NCBI RefSeq assembly: GCF_039538145.1
Contig: NZ_BAABBV010000002.1
Span: 372,001-436,000 of the forward strand
Source: Gryllotalpicola daejeonensis
Lineage (GTDB): Bacteria; Actinomycetota; Actinomycetes; Actinomycetales; Microbacteriaceae
Reading direction: 5' to 3'
DNA: 64,000 bases
The translations under genes and the position numbers were made by a program. Positions 8,864 to 16,929 of the stretch are shown here, piece by piece. Positions within the stretch are counted from its first letter, which is position 1, and every line of letters starts with the position of its first letter. The notes under the pieces are model-generated. The model ran no database searches. It was not told the DNA's origin and was given only the letters and a program-made list of their open reading frames with translations.

Positions 8864-8921
8864 CCGAGGGGTGCCGCGATGGGGTTCTCGGAGCGAATTC
8901 CCCCATCGCCGCACCCCTCGG
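8864..8921. repeat. Palindromic repeat element, copy 1
   Basis: Arms of 21 bases, 8864-8884 and 8901-8921, are complementary with one mismatch around a 16-base loop. The left arm begins CCGAGGGGTGCCGCGATGGGG is closely matched in copies 2 and 3, and the loops also agree (TTCT near the start, a G-rich middle). It sits between birA and the end of the DUF559-type gene, so transcripts from either side could fold here. Confidence 0.8.
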
Positions 8922-8978
8922 TGCAGCACCCCTGGCGCGTGCGCAAGAGTCACGGCCTCCTGTGCGTCGTCCGATTTG

Positions 8979-9034
8979 CGAGGGGTGCCGGAATGGCGTT
9001 CTGCGGCGGAGTTCCCCCATCGCGGCACCCCTCG
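8979..9034. repeat. Palindromic repeat element, copy 2
   Basis: Same family as copies 1 and 3: CGAGGGGTGCCG at 8979-8990 pairs with CGGCACCCCTCG at 9023-9034. The inner part is less perfect because of GAATGGCG in place of CGATGGGG. It ends 11 bp from the stop codon of the DUF559-type gene and could serve as its transcription terminator. Confidence 0.8.
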
Positions 9035-9045
9035 GTGCGGCATCC

Positions 9046-9957
9046 CTAGGCTCGCCAACCGCGAAGAGCCAGCGCTTCGCGCGTCATCCGCTCGACATCG
9101 GCTTCCGTGTGGTGCTTACGGACCCTGATCACCGTCCAGCCGGCGAGCACCAGCTTGTTGTAGCGGTCGACATCGATGCCCGACCACCGATCCTTGTGCC
9201 AGCGCTCGCCCTCGTACTCGATGACCACTTTCCATCGCCGATACACCAGGTCCCCGACCGCAATCAACCTTCCGTCGGCGCCGTAGATTCGCGCGTTCCG
9301 CTCCGGCTCGGGCAACCCGGCGCGCAGAAGCACCAGCCGCACCCAGGTCTCGCGCGGCGACCAGACGTTCTCGCGAAGCTGCGGCAGCGCCTCTCGCAGC
9401 TTCCGAACTCCCCGCCCGCCGCTGAACGCCGCGACGGCGCGCTCGAGATGGCGCTTCGTCGTGAGCAGCACCGGCTTGTCCGACAGCATCCGATCGCCCG
9501 CCGCGATCAACTCGTCGACGGTGAGGAAGGACGCCAGCTCGCACCACAGTTCCGCCGCGACTCGCACGCGGTGCCCGAACATCGACGTGGTCTCGGCAGA
9601 GGCGGCCTTGTGGCCGATCACGTACTTGCCGCGTGGGAGGAAATCGCCGGGAGCCGTGATGTGCACCTCAAGTCGCTCGAGCCGATCAGGAAGGGGCACG
9701 CCGATGATCCGTGCCGCAGTGGGGCCGCTGAAGAACCAACCGCGCGGCAGCTTCGCCTGGTAGGCGTCGCAGAGAATCTCAAACCGCTTGTCTGCGTCAG
9801 CGTCGTCGAGCAGGGCTCGCGGCACGCGCACGCCGCGAAACGGATCGGTGAGATCACGGGCCCTGAGCCGATCTCGCGTCACACCGGCCTGATCGGCCTG
9901 GCCGACGGTGAACGGGGCTGTCGCGAGGTGGCTCGGCAGCGGTGTGGCATGGCGCAT
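9046..9957 (-). CDS. DUF559-type protein with a Vsr-like nuclease fold C-terminus
   Basis: 303 residues. The C-terminal ~110 residues resemble the DUF559/Vsr-like PD-(D/E)XK group: ARIYGADGRLIAVGDLVYR, then VVIEYEGERWHKDR (Glu-x-Glu) and WTVIRVRKHH. The N-terminal two thirds look like the AbiEi-like/winged-helix part often found with it in actinobacteria, including TVGQADQAGVTRDRLRARDL near residues 15-35. DNA cleavage is possible but not shown; the usual catalytic Asp is in AVGDLVY. ATG at 9957 is preferred; upstream in-frame codons give low-complexity sequence. The gene is bracketed by palindromic repeats and separates birA from accD, so it is probably an insertion into a conserved block. 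No antitoxin partner is adjacent. Confidence 0.65.
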   Translation of the reverse strand: MRHATPLPSHLATAPFTVGQADQAGVTRDRLRARDLTDPFRGVRVPRALLDDADADKRFEILCDAYQAKLPRGWFFSGPTAARIIGVPLPDRLERLEVHITAPGDFLPRGKYVIGHKAASAETTSMFGHRVRVAAELWCELASFLTVDELIAAGDRMLSDKPVLLTTKRHLERAVAAFSGGRGVRKLREALPQLRENVWSPRETWVRLVLLRAGLPEPERNARIYGADGRLIAVGDLVYRRWKVVIEYEGERWHKDRWSGIDVDRYNKLVLAGWTVIRVRKHHTEADVERMTREALALRGWRA

Positions 9958-10340
9958 GGCCGCGAGTCTGGCGACTGCGACGAGCGCACCATCCGGCCGA
10001 GGCACCGTATTGGGGACAACTGCGCACGCCAGGCCCCTGTGTCGGGCGAGTCCGCTGCACGCCGGCGCCACGACCTCACCGCAGACCATGCCGCGCGCCG
10101 CTGCACCCCGCGCGCCACGACCTCGTCGAGGGGTGCCGCGATGGGGTTCTGCGCGCGAATATCCCCATCAGCGCACCCCTCGGCGAAGCATCCATGTGCG
10201 CCGAACGCCACCTGGCGAAGCGGCCGCGCGGCGCCCACGCACCTCCCGGCGAAGCATCCGTAACCTGCTAACGATCTGCGCCGCCTTTGTAGGGATCCGT
10301 CAACGGTGTGCGCCGGAAGTGCGCGGGTAGGGTGAAAAGC
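9958..10340. other. 383-bp non-coding gap upstream of accD
   Basis: No gene seen. It holds palindromic repeat copy 3 (10127-10183) and a 13-bp direct repeat, CGGCGAAGCATCC, at 10181-10193 and 10247-10259. Promoters for accD and for the divergent DUF559-type gene must lie here, but no -10/-35 pair stands out. Confidence 0.6.
10127..10183. repeat. Palindromic repeat element, copy 3
   Basis: CGAGGGGTGCCGCGATGGGG (10127-10146) faces CCCCATCAGCGCACCCCTCGG (10163-10183), with a few mismatches and a 16-base loop like that of copies 1 and 2. It lies upstream of the DUF559-type gene, so the gene has two copies on its 3' side and one on its 5' side. Confidence 0.8.
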
Positions 10341-11978
10341 GTGACCGCAGACGCCACCTCGCCCGCCACCGACGGCCCCGCTACCGACGACAGCGACGGC
10401 CCCGACCTCGCGACCACCGCAGGCCGCATCGCCGACCTGAAGGCCCGCTACCACGAGGCCGTGACGGTGAAAGAGGAGGCGAGCGCGGCCAAGCAGCACT
10501 CCAAAGACAAGCTGACGGCTCGCGAGCGCATTCTCGGGCTGCTCGACCCCGGCACCTTCGTCGAGTTCGACGAGTTCGTGCGCCACCGCTCGACCGGCTT
10601 CGGCCTCGAGGCGAAGCGCCCCTTCGGCGACGCGGTCATCACCGGCGTCGGCGCGATCGACGGCCGCCAGGTCGCGATCTACAGCCAGGACTTCACGACC
10701 TTCGGCGGCTCGCTGGGCGAGGTCGCGGGCGAGAAGATCATCAAGGTCATGGACCACGCGATCAAGACCGGGTCGCCGATCATCGGCATCCTCGACTCGG
10801 GCGGCGCGCGCATTCAGGAAGGCGTCGTCGCCCTCGGCAAGTACGCCGAGATCTTCCGCCGCAACACGGCGGCCTCGGGCGTGATCCCGCAGATCTCGAT
10901 CGTCGTCGGGCCGGCCGCGGGCGGCGCGGTGTACTCCCCCGCTCTCACCGACTTCGTGATCATGGTCGACAAGACGAGCCACATGTTCGTCACCGGCCCC
11001 GACGTGATCAAGACCGTCACGGGCGAGAACGTCGGCTTCGAAGAGCTCGGCGGTGCGCTCACCCACAACAAGCTCTCCGGCGTCAGCCACTACCTCGCGA
11101 CCGACGAGGCCGACGCGCTCGACTACGCGCGGAACCTGCTGAGCTACCTGCCCGACAACAACCTGACGGACGCGCCGGTCTACGACGTCGAGCCCGAGCT
11201 CGAGATCACGGATGCCGACCAGGAGCTCAACACGCTGGTGCCGGATTCCCCGAACCAGCCCTACGACGTCACGAAGGTCATCGAGCACATCGTCGACGAC
11301 GGCGAGTTCCTCGAGATCCAGCCGCTGTTCGCCCCGAACATCGTGATCGGGTTCGGCCGCGTCGAGGGGCGCTCCGTCGGCATCATCGCGAACCAGCCGA
11401 ACGCCATGGCTGGCACGCTCAACATCGACGCGGGCGAGAAGGCCGCGCGCTTCGTGCGCTTCTGCGACGCGTTCTCGATCCCGATCGTCACGCTCGTCGA
11501 TGTGCCCGGCTACCTGCCGGGAACCGACCAGGAGTGGACCGGCGTCATCCGCCGCGGCGCGAAGCTGCTCTACGCCTACGCGGAGGCCACGGTGCCGCTC
11601 GTCACGATCATCACGCGCAAGGCCTACGGCGGCGCGTACATCGTCATGGGCTCGAAGCAGCTCGGCGCCGACATCAACCTCGCCTGGCCGACGGCCGAGA
11701 TCGCGGTGATGGGCGGCCAGGGCGCGGTGAACATCCTGTATCGCTCGCAGATCTCGGATGCCCGTGAGCGGGGCGAGGACGTGCAAGCGCTTCGCCAGAA
11801 GCTCGCCAGCGACTACGCCTACGAGGTGGCCTCGCCCTACCTCGCCGCAGAGCGCGGGGCGCTGGACTCGGTCATCGAGCCGGCCGCGACCCGCACTGCG
11901 ATCATCAAGGCGCTGCGCTCGCTGCGCACCAAGCGGGCGTCGATGCCGCCGAAGAAGCATGGGAACATCCCCCTGTGA
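10341..11978 (+). CDS. accD: Acyl-CoA (acetyl/propionyl-CoA) carboxylase carboxyltransferase beta subunit
   Basis: 545 residues, full length for actinobacterial AccD/PccB. It moves CO2 from carboxybiotin on AccA to acetyl-, propionyl- or longer acyl-CoA to start fatty or branched-chain acid synthesis. N-terminal carboxyltransferase motifs include GILDSGGARIQEGVVAL and the oxyanion loop GPAAGGAVYSPALTD; the C-terminal half has GYLPGTDQEWTGVIRRG and KAYGGAYIVMGSK. GTG at 10341 is preferred (AGGG nine bases upstream); GTG at 10308 would add 11 residues. The stop TGA overlaps a GTG that opens a 16-codon frame running to the accE start, consistent with tight coupling to the epsilon subunit. Confidence 0.93.
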   Translation: MTADATSPATDGPATDDSDGPDLATTAGRIADLKARYHEAVTVKEEASAAKQHSKDKLTARERILGLLDPGTFVEFDEFVRHRSTGFGLEAKRPFGDAVITGVGAIDGRQVAIYSQDFTTFGGSLGEVAGEKIIKVMDHAIKTGSPIIGILDSGGARIQEGVVALGKYAEIFRRNTAASGVIPQISIVVGPAAGGAVYSPALTDFVIMVDKTSHMFVTGPDVIKTVTGENVGFEELGGALTHNKLSGVSHYLATDEADALDYARNLLSYLPDNNLTDAPVYDVEPELEITDADQELNTLVPDSPNQPYDVTKVIEHIVDDGEFLEIQPLFAPNIVIGFGRVEGRSVGIIANQPNAMAGTLNIDAGEKAARFVRFCDAFSIPIVTLVDVPGYLPGTDQEWTGVIRRGAKLLYAYAEATVPLVTIITRKAYGGAYIVMGSKQLGADINLAWPTAEIAVMGGQGAVNILYRSQISDARERGEDVQALRQKLASDYAYEVASPYLAAERGALDSVIEPAATRTAIIKALRSLRTKRASMPPKKHGNIPL

Positions 11979-12021
11979 GCAAGGCAACTGTGAGCGGGGC
12001 GGCCGCGAGCGAGGAAGCACT

Positions 12022-12288
12022 GTGAGCCCGAAGCACCGCGCCGAGCAGGCGAGTGCGGAAGAGCCTGCCGCTCAGGCGTCCGCCGACATCCGCTTCGTCA
12101 CGCAGGGTCTCAGCCCCGAAGAGATCGCGGCGGCAACCGCCGTGCTCACGGCGGCGCTGCAGCAGCAGTCAGCGGCCTCGGCCACCCGCGTGAGCGAGCC
12201 GCCGCGCTCCGAGTGGGCGCGCTCGACCCGCGGCCTGCGCCGCCCGCTGCGCGGCGACTGGCGCGGCTTCACGGCAGAAGGCCTGTAG
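12022..12288 (+). CDS. accE: Acyl-CoA carboxylase epsilon subunit
   Basis: 88 residues. The small epsilon subunit is found only in some actinobacterial carboxylases, where it bridges and activates the AccA-AccD complex. The family pattern is clear: IRFVTQGLSPEEIAAATAV in the middle, and the C-terminal SEWARSTRGLRRPL followed by a Trp-rich end. GTG at 12022 has GAGGA about six bases upstream. The start overlaps the stop of a 16-codon mini-frame (11975-12025) that itself begins within the accD stop. Its presence next to accD argues that the complex handles propionyl-CoA or other short acyl-CoAs. Confidence 0.88.
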   Translation: MSPKHRAEQASAEEPAAQASADIRFVTQGLSPEEIAAATAVLTAALQQQSAASATRVSEPPRSEWARSTRGLRRPLRGDWRGFTAEGL

Positions 12289-12327
12289 CCCACGTTGCGC
12301 CCAGCGAGCGCATGGGACGATTGACGG

Positions 12328-13626
12328 ATGCCTGCACGCAGACCGCCCCGCCGCCCCCAGCGCCCCGCCGCCGCTCCTCACCCGGCCGTCGGCACCGAGC
12401 TCGAGCTCGAGGTGACCGGCGTCGCGCACGGCGGCGTGATGGTGGCCCGGCATGAGGGCCGGGTGGTGTTCGTGGCCGACGCGATCCCCGGCGAGCGCGT
12501 GCGCGCACGAGTCACCGAGGCGAAGAAATCCTTCTGGCGCGCCGACACCCTCGAGGTGCTCGAGGCCAGCCCGCATCGCCGCGAGCACGTCTGGCGCGAG
12601 GCATCCGTCACCCGCGATCCTGAAGGTCGCGCGGGCGGCGCCGAGTTCGGCCACATCGAGCTCGCCCACCAGCGCGAACTCAAGCGTCAGGTCGCCGTCG
12701 ACGCCCTGACGCGGATGGCGCACATCGAGCCGGCCGACGACTTCACGGTGCAGGCGCTGCCCGGCGACGACGAGCGCGACGGCACCGGGTGGCGCACCCG
12801 GGTGCGGCTGCAGGCCTCCGCCGACGGCACGGTCGGGCCGTTCGCCGCGCGCTCGCACACGGTGATCCCGGTGACGAGCCTGCCGCTAGCGACCGATGCG
12901 ATCGCCGAGATCGCTCCCCTGGCCACCCGCTTCGGCGATGCGTCATCCGTCGACCTCGTCGCCCCCTCGAAGGGCCGCGCGCTCTCGATCGTCACCACGC
13001 GCGACGGCAGCGCGCCGCCCGCCCAGCCGATCCTCGAGACGGTGGGCGACCGCGAGTTCGCGCTCGACGCGCTGGGTTTCTGGCAGGTGCATCGCGCGGC
13101 GGCCGAGACGCTGACCGCAGCCGTGCAGCGCGCCATCGACGCCGACGAGTTCGACCCGCGGGCCGCGAACCTCGACCTCTACGGAGGCGTCGGCCTGCTC
13201 GCCGCTGCGGTCGGCGACCGCTTCGGGCAGGCGACCCGCATCACGAGCGTCGAGTCCTACGAGACGGCGACGGACTACGCCGCCCGCAACCTCTCCGACT
13301 GGGTCGGCGCCCGCGCCATCACCGCGCGCGTCGAGCGCTTCGTCGAGGGGCTCGCCGACGACGCGACCGCTGTCGAGCGCGGCCGCCAGCGCGCGGCGAC
13401 CGTCGTGCTCGACCCGCCGCGCTCGGGCGCAGGCAAAGCGGTCATCGACGAGCTGGTGCGCACCGAGCCTGCCCAGATCGTCTATGTCGCCTGCGACCCC
13501 GTGGCCTTCGCGCGGGACGCCGCCCTGCTCGGAGCCGCCGGCTACGGCATCCGCTCGCTCGAGGCCTTCGATCTGTTCCCGAACACGCACCACGTCGAGT
13601 TGCTGGCTCGCCTCACCCGCGACTGA
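12328..13626 (+). CDS. TrmA/RlmCD-family RNA 5-methyluridine methyltransferase
   Basis: 432 residues. A TRAM domain occupies ~20-78, and a SAM-binding methyltransferase domain the C-terminal part: LDLYGGVGLLAAAVGDRFG (motif I), VVLDPPRSGAGK (motif IV), and YVACDPVAFARD. Cys389 in that last motif is the nucleophile that attacks uridine C6. It is the only cysteine in the protein, so the 4Fe-4S cluster of RlmD-type relatives is absent. The target is probably a uridine of rRNA or tRNA; which one cannot be told. ATG at 12328 opens a basic Arg/Pro-rich tail. It lies 39 bp after accE, possibly in the same transcript, but breaks the accE-maf pairing seen in mycobacteria. Confidence 0.85.
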   Translation: MPARRPPRRPQRPAAAPHPAVGTELELEVTGVAHGGVMVARHEGRVVFVADAIPGERVRARVTEAKKSFWRADTLEVLEASPHRREHVWREASVTRDPEGRAGGAEFGHIELAHQRELKRQVAVDALTRMAHIEPADDFTVQALPGDDERDGTGWRTRVRLQASADGTVGPFAARSHTVIPVTSLPLATDAIAEIAPLATRFGDASSVDLVAPSKGRALSIVTTRDGSAPPAQPILETVGDREFALDALGFWQVHRAAAETLTAAVQRAIDADEFDPRAANLDLYGGVGLLAAAVGDRFGQATRITSVESYETATDYAARNLSDWVGARAITARVERFVEGLADDATAVERGRQRAATVVLDPPRSGAGKAVIDELVRTEPAQIVYVACDPVAFARDAALLGAAGYGIRSLEAFDLFPNTHHVELLARLTRD

Positions 13627-13746
13627 CGCAGCCTTTCGACCCGCCCCGCTTGTGCGCCCGCGCCCGGAAGCTGCGGCCCCGGGCGGGGGCGCCTGTCGGC
13701 GGGAGGCGCAGAACCTCGCCGCGCAGCCGCCGCTACGCTTTCTCGC

Positions 13747-14406
13747 ATGGTCACTGTGGCGATCGTCGACGATCACGAGTCCGTGCGCCTGGGCCTGCGC
13801 GCCGCGTGCGGCGAGGCCGGGTTCACCGTCACCGGCGAAGCGGCGACGGTCGACGAGCTGCTTCCCACGCTGGCCGCGACCCCCACCGACATGGTCGTCC
13901 TCGACCTCTCGCTCGGCGACGGATCGCGCGTCACCGACAACGTGAAGCGCCTGCAGGATGCCGGCAGCGCGGTGCTCGTGCACTCGATCGCCGACCGGGT
14001 CCAGGCCGTGCGCGAGGCGCTCGCCGCCGGGGCCGCCGGCGTGATTCCGAAGTCGGCGCCGACCGGGACGGTGATCGACGCGATCCGCACCGTCGCAGAG
14101 GGCGGCGTGCTCAACAACCTCGAGTGGGCGAGCGCGATCGACGCCGACAACGACTTCGCGCGCGCCAAGCTGGGCCAGCGCGAGCGTGACGTTCTGCACC
14201 TCTATGCCTCGGGTCTGCCGCTCAAGGCCGTCGCCGCCCAGCTCGGCATCGCACACTCGACCGCGCGCGAGTACCTCGACCGCGTGCGCGTGAAATACGT
14301 CGAGATCGGCCGGCCCGCTCCGACCAAGGTCGACCTGCTGCGTCGCGCCGTCGAAGACGGCATCCTACCCGGCCTCGCCGACCCCGCGGGCGATGGCCAG
14401 CGCTGA
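13747..14406 (+). CDS. NarL/LuxR-type response regulator
   Basis: 219 residues. A receiver domain (~1-120) has the acidic pair Asp8/Asp9, the phospho-acceptor Asp53 in VVLDLSLGDG, Ser80 and Lys102. A LuxR-type helix-turn-helix follows at ~140-190 (LGQRERDVLHLYASGLPLKA, then GIAHSTAREYLDRVRVKY). It is a DNA-binding transcription factor activated by phosphorylation from the adjacent histidine kinase, whose start codon lies 14 bp before this gene's end. The linker between domains is short, as usual. Target genes and signal are unknown. Confidence 0.9.
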   Translation: MVTVAIVDDHESVRLGLRAACGEAGFTVTGEAATVDELLPTLAATPTDMVVLDLSLGDGSRVTDNVKRLQDAGSAVLVHSIADRVQAVREALAAGAAGVIPKSAPTGTVIDAIRTVAEGGVLNNLEWASAIDADNDFARAKLGQRERDVLHLYASGLPLKAVAAQLGIAHSTAREYLDRVRVKYVEIGRPAPTKVDLLRRAVEDGILPGLADPAGDGQR

Positions 14407-15688
14407 GTCACCGCAGCAGCCGCAGCCGCCGCAGCTCGCGGCGACCCCCGGCGAGCTTCCCCCGCCGAGCCCGCTGCCGCCCGCGCCCCGACACCCACTG
14501 ACGCAGGCGCGCATCGAGACCATGGTCTCGCGGGCGATCGTGCTGTTCGGCGTCGTCTTCGGCATCCTCGTCATCCCGCAGCTGATGGCCCAGCAGCACG
14601 AGCTGCGCCAGCCGCTCGGCTGGGCTCAGGCGCTCGCGCTGTGCGCGTGCCTGCTCTGGGCCGTCATCGCGGCGATCGTGCAGCGCGGGGTGGGCGCGGC
14701 GACGACCGCCTTCGCGGCGCTCTACCTCGTGGTGCTGCTGCTCTGGCCGGTGACGGCAGAGGGCACCACCATCGACGGCACCCCGTGGCTGTGGACGCTC
14801 TGCACCGTCGCCTCCGCGTACGCCGCCGTGCGCCTGACGCTCTGGCTCGCCGCGATCTATGCGGTGGCCGCGCCGACACTGTTCGGCTTCATCCTCTGGG
14901 CGGTCACCGCGGGCCGACAGTGGAACGCCGCCGTGCTCGACGCGCTGTATGCCGCGATCGTCGGCAGCGTGATCCTCACGATCGCCTGGATGCTGCGCAC
15001 GGCGGCCGGCGAGGTGGATGCCGCTCAGCGCGCCGCCCTCGACGGCTACGAGCGCGGTCTGCGCGAGCACCTCGGCGAGGCGGAGCGCGTCGAGGTCGAC
15101 GCGCTGGTGCACGACAGCGTGCTGACCACCCTGCTCGCCGCGGCGAACGCCCGCACGCCGGAGGCGAAGCGGCTGGCCGCACGGATGGCGGGCGACGCGC
15201 TCGGCCACCTCTCGTCGATGAAGCCGGCGCCGAGCGCCAGCCCGGAGCAGATGACGGATGCTGCGAGCCTGGCCGCAGGCATCCGTGATGCGGCAGCCGC
15301 CATCCCCCACCCGCCGCGCATCGACGACACGGGCGTGCGCGCGGTGCCGCTGCCCGCGAACGTCGCCGAGGCGCTGCTGGCCGCCACGGTGCAGGCGGTG
15401 ATGAACAGCTCGCAGCACGCCGGCGGCCCGGAGGTGGAGCGCACGGTCTCGATCGAATGCGCCGGGAGTGGGCTGCGCATCCGCATCGTCGACGACGGCG
15501 TCGGCTTCGACGTCGCGCGCGTGGCGCCGCGGCGGCTCGGGCTCGCGACCTCGATCATCCAGCGCGTCGAGATCGTCGGCGGCACCGCCGAGGTCGACTC
15601 GGCGCCGGGCCGCGGAACGGCCATCACGCTGAACTGGCGGCCGGGTGCCGACGACCGCGACCTCGGCGAGCTCGGGGGCGAGTCGTGA
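14393..15688 (+). CDS. Membrane sensor histidine kinase
   Basis: 431 residues. A Pro-rich N-terminal tail (~1-38) precedes about five or six membrane helices (~45-205). His240 in ALVHDSVLTTLLAAA is the likely phosphorylation site of a HisKA_3-type dimerisation helix. The ATPase domain carries an N box with Asn and His in QAVMNSSQHAGG, G1 in VDDGVGFD and G2 in GRGTAI. It has no large extracytoplasmic loop, so it probably senses a membrane or intramembrane state. It overlaps the response regulator gene by 14 bp and the next gene by 4 bp (GTGA), so the three are translated together. Confidence 0.88.
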   Translation: MASAESPQQPQPPQLAATPGELPPPSPLPPAPRHPLTQARIETMVSRAIVLFGVVFGILVIPQLMAQQHELRQPLGWAQALALCACLLWAVIAAIVQRGVGAATTAFAALYLVVLLLWPVTAEGTTIDGTPWLWTLCTVASAYAAVRLTLWLAAIYAVAAPTLFGFILWAVTAGRQWNAAVLDALYAAIVGSVILTIAWMLRTAAGEVDAAQRAALDGYERGLREHLGEAERVEVDALVHDSVLTTLLAAANARTPEAKRLAARMAGDALGHLSSMKPAPSASPEQMTDAASLAAGIRDAAAAIPHPPRIDDTGVRAVPLPANVAEALLAATVQAVMNSSQHAGGPEVERTVSIECAGSGLRIRIVDDGVGFDVARVAPRRLGLATSIIQRVEIVGGTAEVDSAPGRGTAITLNWRPGADDRDLGELGGES

Positions 15689-16674
15689 TCAACCCCTCGC
15701 GCATCGCCATCATCCTGCTCGCGGTGATCTTCTCGGCGTACCACGTCGTGCTCGCGCTGTCGGCTATCGCCGTGCCGGCCTCGCCGTGGCCCACCCTCGT
15801 CTCCCTCGCCGCCTACGCCGCCGCGATCGTGCTCAGCCTGCTGCGCCCGAGCCGCCGTCTCCTGCCGGCGTGGGTGGCGGTGTTCGACCTCGCCGTCGCG
15901 GTCGGCGTGCCCCTCGCCGTCACCTCGCAGCTCGACGCAGACAACTCGAACGGCTACGCCACCTGGTATGTCGCGGCCATCGGCACGCTGCTCACGATCG
16001 TGATGGTGCGCGGACGCGACACGTATGCCTGGATCGGCATCGGATTCCTCACCGTGTACACGATCTGGTGGGCCGGGTTCGATTCGCTCGGCGACCTCGG
16101 CGTGGTCGGCTCGATCGTGTGGGTCGTCGCCGCCAACGTCGTCATGTACGCCGTGACCAAGACCGGGGAGGACGCCGAGCGCTTCGCCGAGGTCGAGCGG
16201 CAGGCATCCGAGTGGCGTGCGGCATATGACGCGCACGTGGTCGAGCGGCAGCGCCGCCTCGAGCACACCTACACGATGGCCGAGCCCCTGCTCACGGAGA
16301 TCGTGCGCTCGGGCGGCGACTTGACCGAGGAGCAGCGCACCGAGTGCCTGCTGCTCGAGGCGACGATGCGCGACGAGATCCGCGGGCGCGGCCTGCTGAA
16401 CGACGACGTCCGCCGGGTGGTGACGGCGGCCCGCCGCCGGGGCTCTGCGGTCAGCCTGCTCGACGAGGGCGGCCTCGATGAGCTCGACGAGCCGCGTCGG
16501 CAGCGCGTGCTCGGGCAGCTCGCCGCGGCGATCGGCGAAGCGGACGCGGACACGCTGATCGTGCGCACCGTGCCGCGCGCGGAGGAGGTTGCGGTGACGG
16601 TCGTCGGGCTCAAGGAGTCGGCCGACGGCGATGACGACGATGTCACGCTGTGGCTGGAGATCAAGGCGGGGTGA
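15685..16674 (+). CDS. Membrane protein coupled to the two-component system, possible pseudokinase
   Basis: 329 residues, not assigned to a named family. About six membrane helices span residues ~5-165. A helical cytoplasmic linker follows (ERQASEWRAAYDAHVVERQRR), then a ~130-residue domain. That domain has the spacing of a histidine kinase dimerisation helix plus the first half of an ATPase domain (LLEATMRDEIRGRGLLNDDV, RRRGSAVSLLDEG), but no G1 or G2 box and no clear phospho-His. I infer a kinase-like partner that could regulate or dimerise with the upstream kinase. GTG at 15685 overlaps the kinase stop. A strong hairpin six bases downstream ends the unit. Confidence 0.6.
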   Translation: MINPSRIAIILLAVIFSAYHVVLALSAIAVPASPWPTLVSLAAYAAAIVLSLLRPSRRLLPAWVAVFDLAVAVGVPLAVTSQLDADNSNGYATWYVAAIGTLLTIVMVRGRDTYAWIGIGFLTVYTIWWAGFDSLGDLGVVGSIVWVVAANVVMYAVTKTGEDAERFAEVERQASEWRAAYDAHVVERQRRLEHTYTMAEPLLTEIVRSGGDLTEEQRTECLLLEATMRDEIRGRGLLNDDVRRVVTAARRRGSAVSLLDEGGLDELDEPRRQRVLGQLAAAIGEADADTLIVRTVPRAEEVAVTVVGLKESADGDDDDVTLWLEIKAG

Positions 16675-16680
16675 CCACCA

Positions 16681-16724
16681 GGCTTGCGGTGGGGGCGGTT
16701 CTTCACACGCCCCCACCGGAAGCC
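16681..16724 (+). terminator. Hairpin after the two-component operon
   Basis: Two 17-base arms, 16681-16697 and 16708-16724, pair with a single mismatch around a 10-base loop; the core is CGGTGGGGGCG with its complement. No uridine tract follows. Its position six bases after the last stop codon makes it a likely terminator. Confidence 0.75.
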
Positions 16725-16880
16725 TCGAGTCGGAGCGATAACCCGAATATCGCCCCCACTCCCCCCAATGGCACCCGCCCTGCATACCCTTTTGCGGCGA
16801 GTGATTGGACAGCATCTGAAGAGAGTTGCTGTGCTGTACCAATAGTCCCCATAGACCCGCGTATAGAACAGTCGTCTCTT

Positions 16881-16903
16881 AGGGGGACAGGACCCGTCCC
16901 CCT
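16881..16903 (+). promoter_or_regulatory. Small GC hairpin in the maf leader
   Basis: AGGGGGAC and GTCCCCCT form perfect 8-bp arms around a 7-base loop, 26 bp before the maf ATG. It lies at the end of a patch (about 16741-16880) that is visibly richer in A and T than its surroundings. It may be part of a 5' leader or a separate terminator; I cannot tell which. Confidence 0.35.
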
Positions 16904-16929
16904 CGCGTGGGGACTCTAGGCTTGCCGCC

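Noticed and set aside
9046..9957. Type IV toxin-antitoxin (AbiEi/AbiEii) system
   Set aside because: The N-terminal part is AbiEi-like but no nucleotidyltransferase toxin gene is adjacent.
9879..12020. Minus-strand open frame of about 700 codons opposite accD
   Set aside because: It mirrors the accD codons; its composition is that of an antisense shadow and it overlaps a certain gene.
16725..16780. 6C RNA (actinobacterial small RNA with C-rich loops)
   Set aside because: C-runs are present but not inside hairpin loops; the only stem here has loop ACCCGAA.
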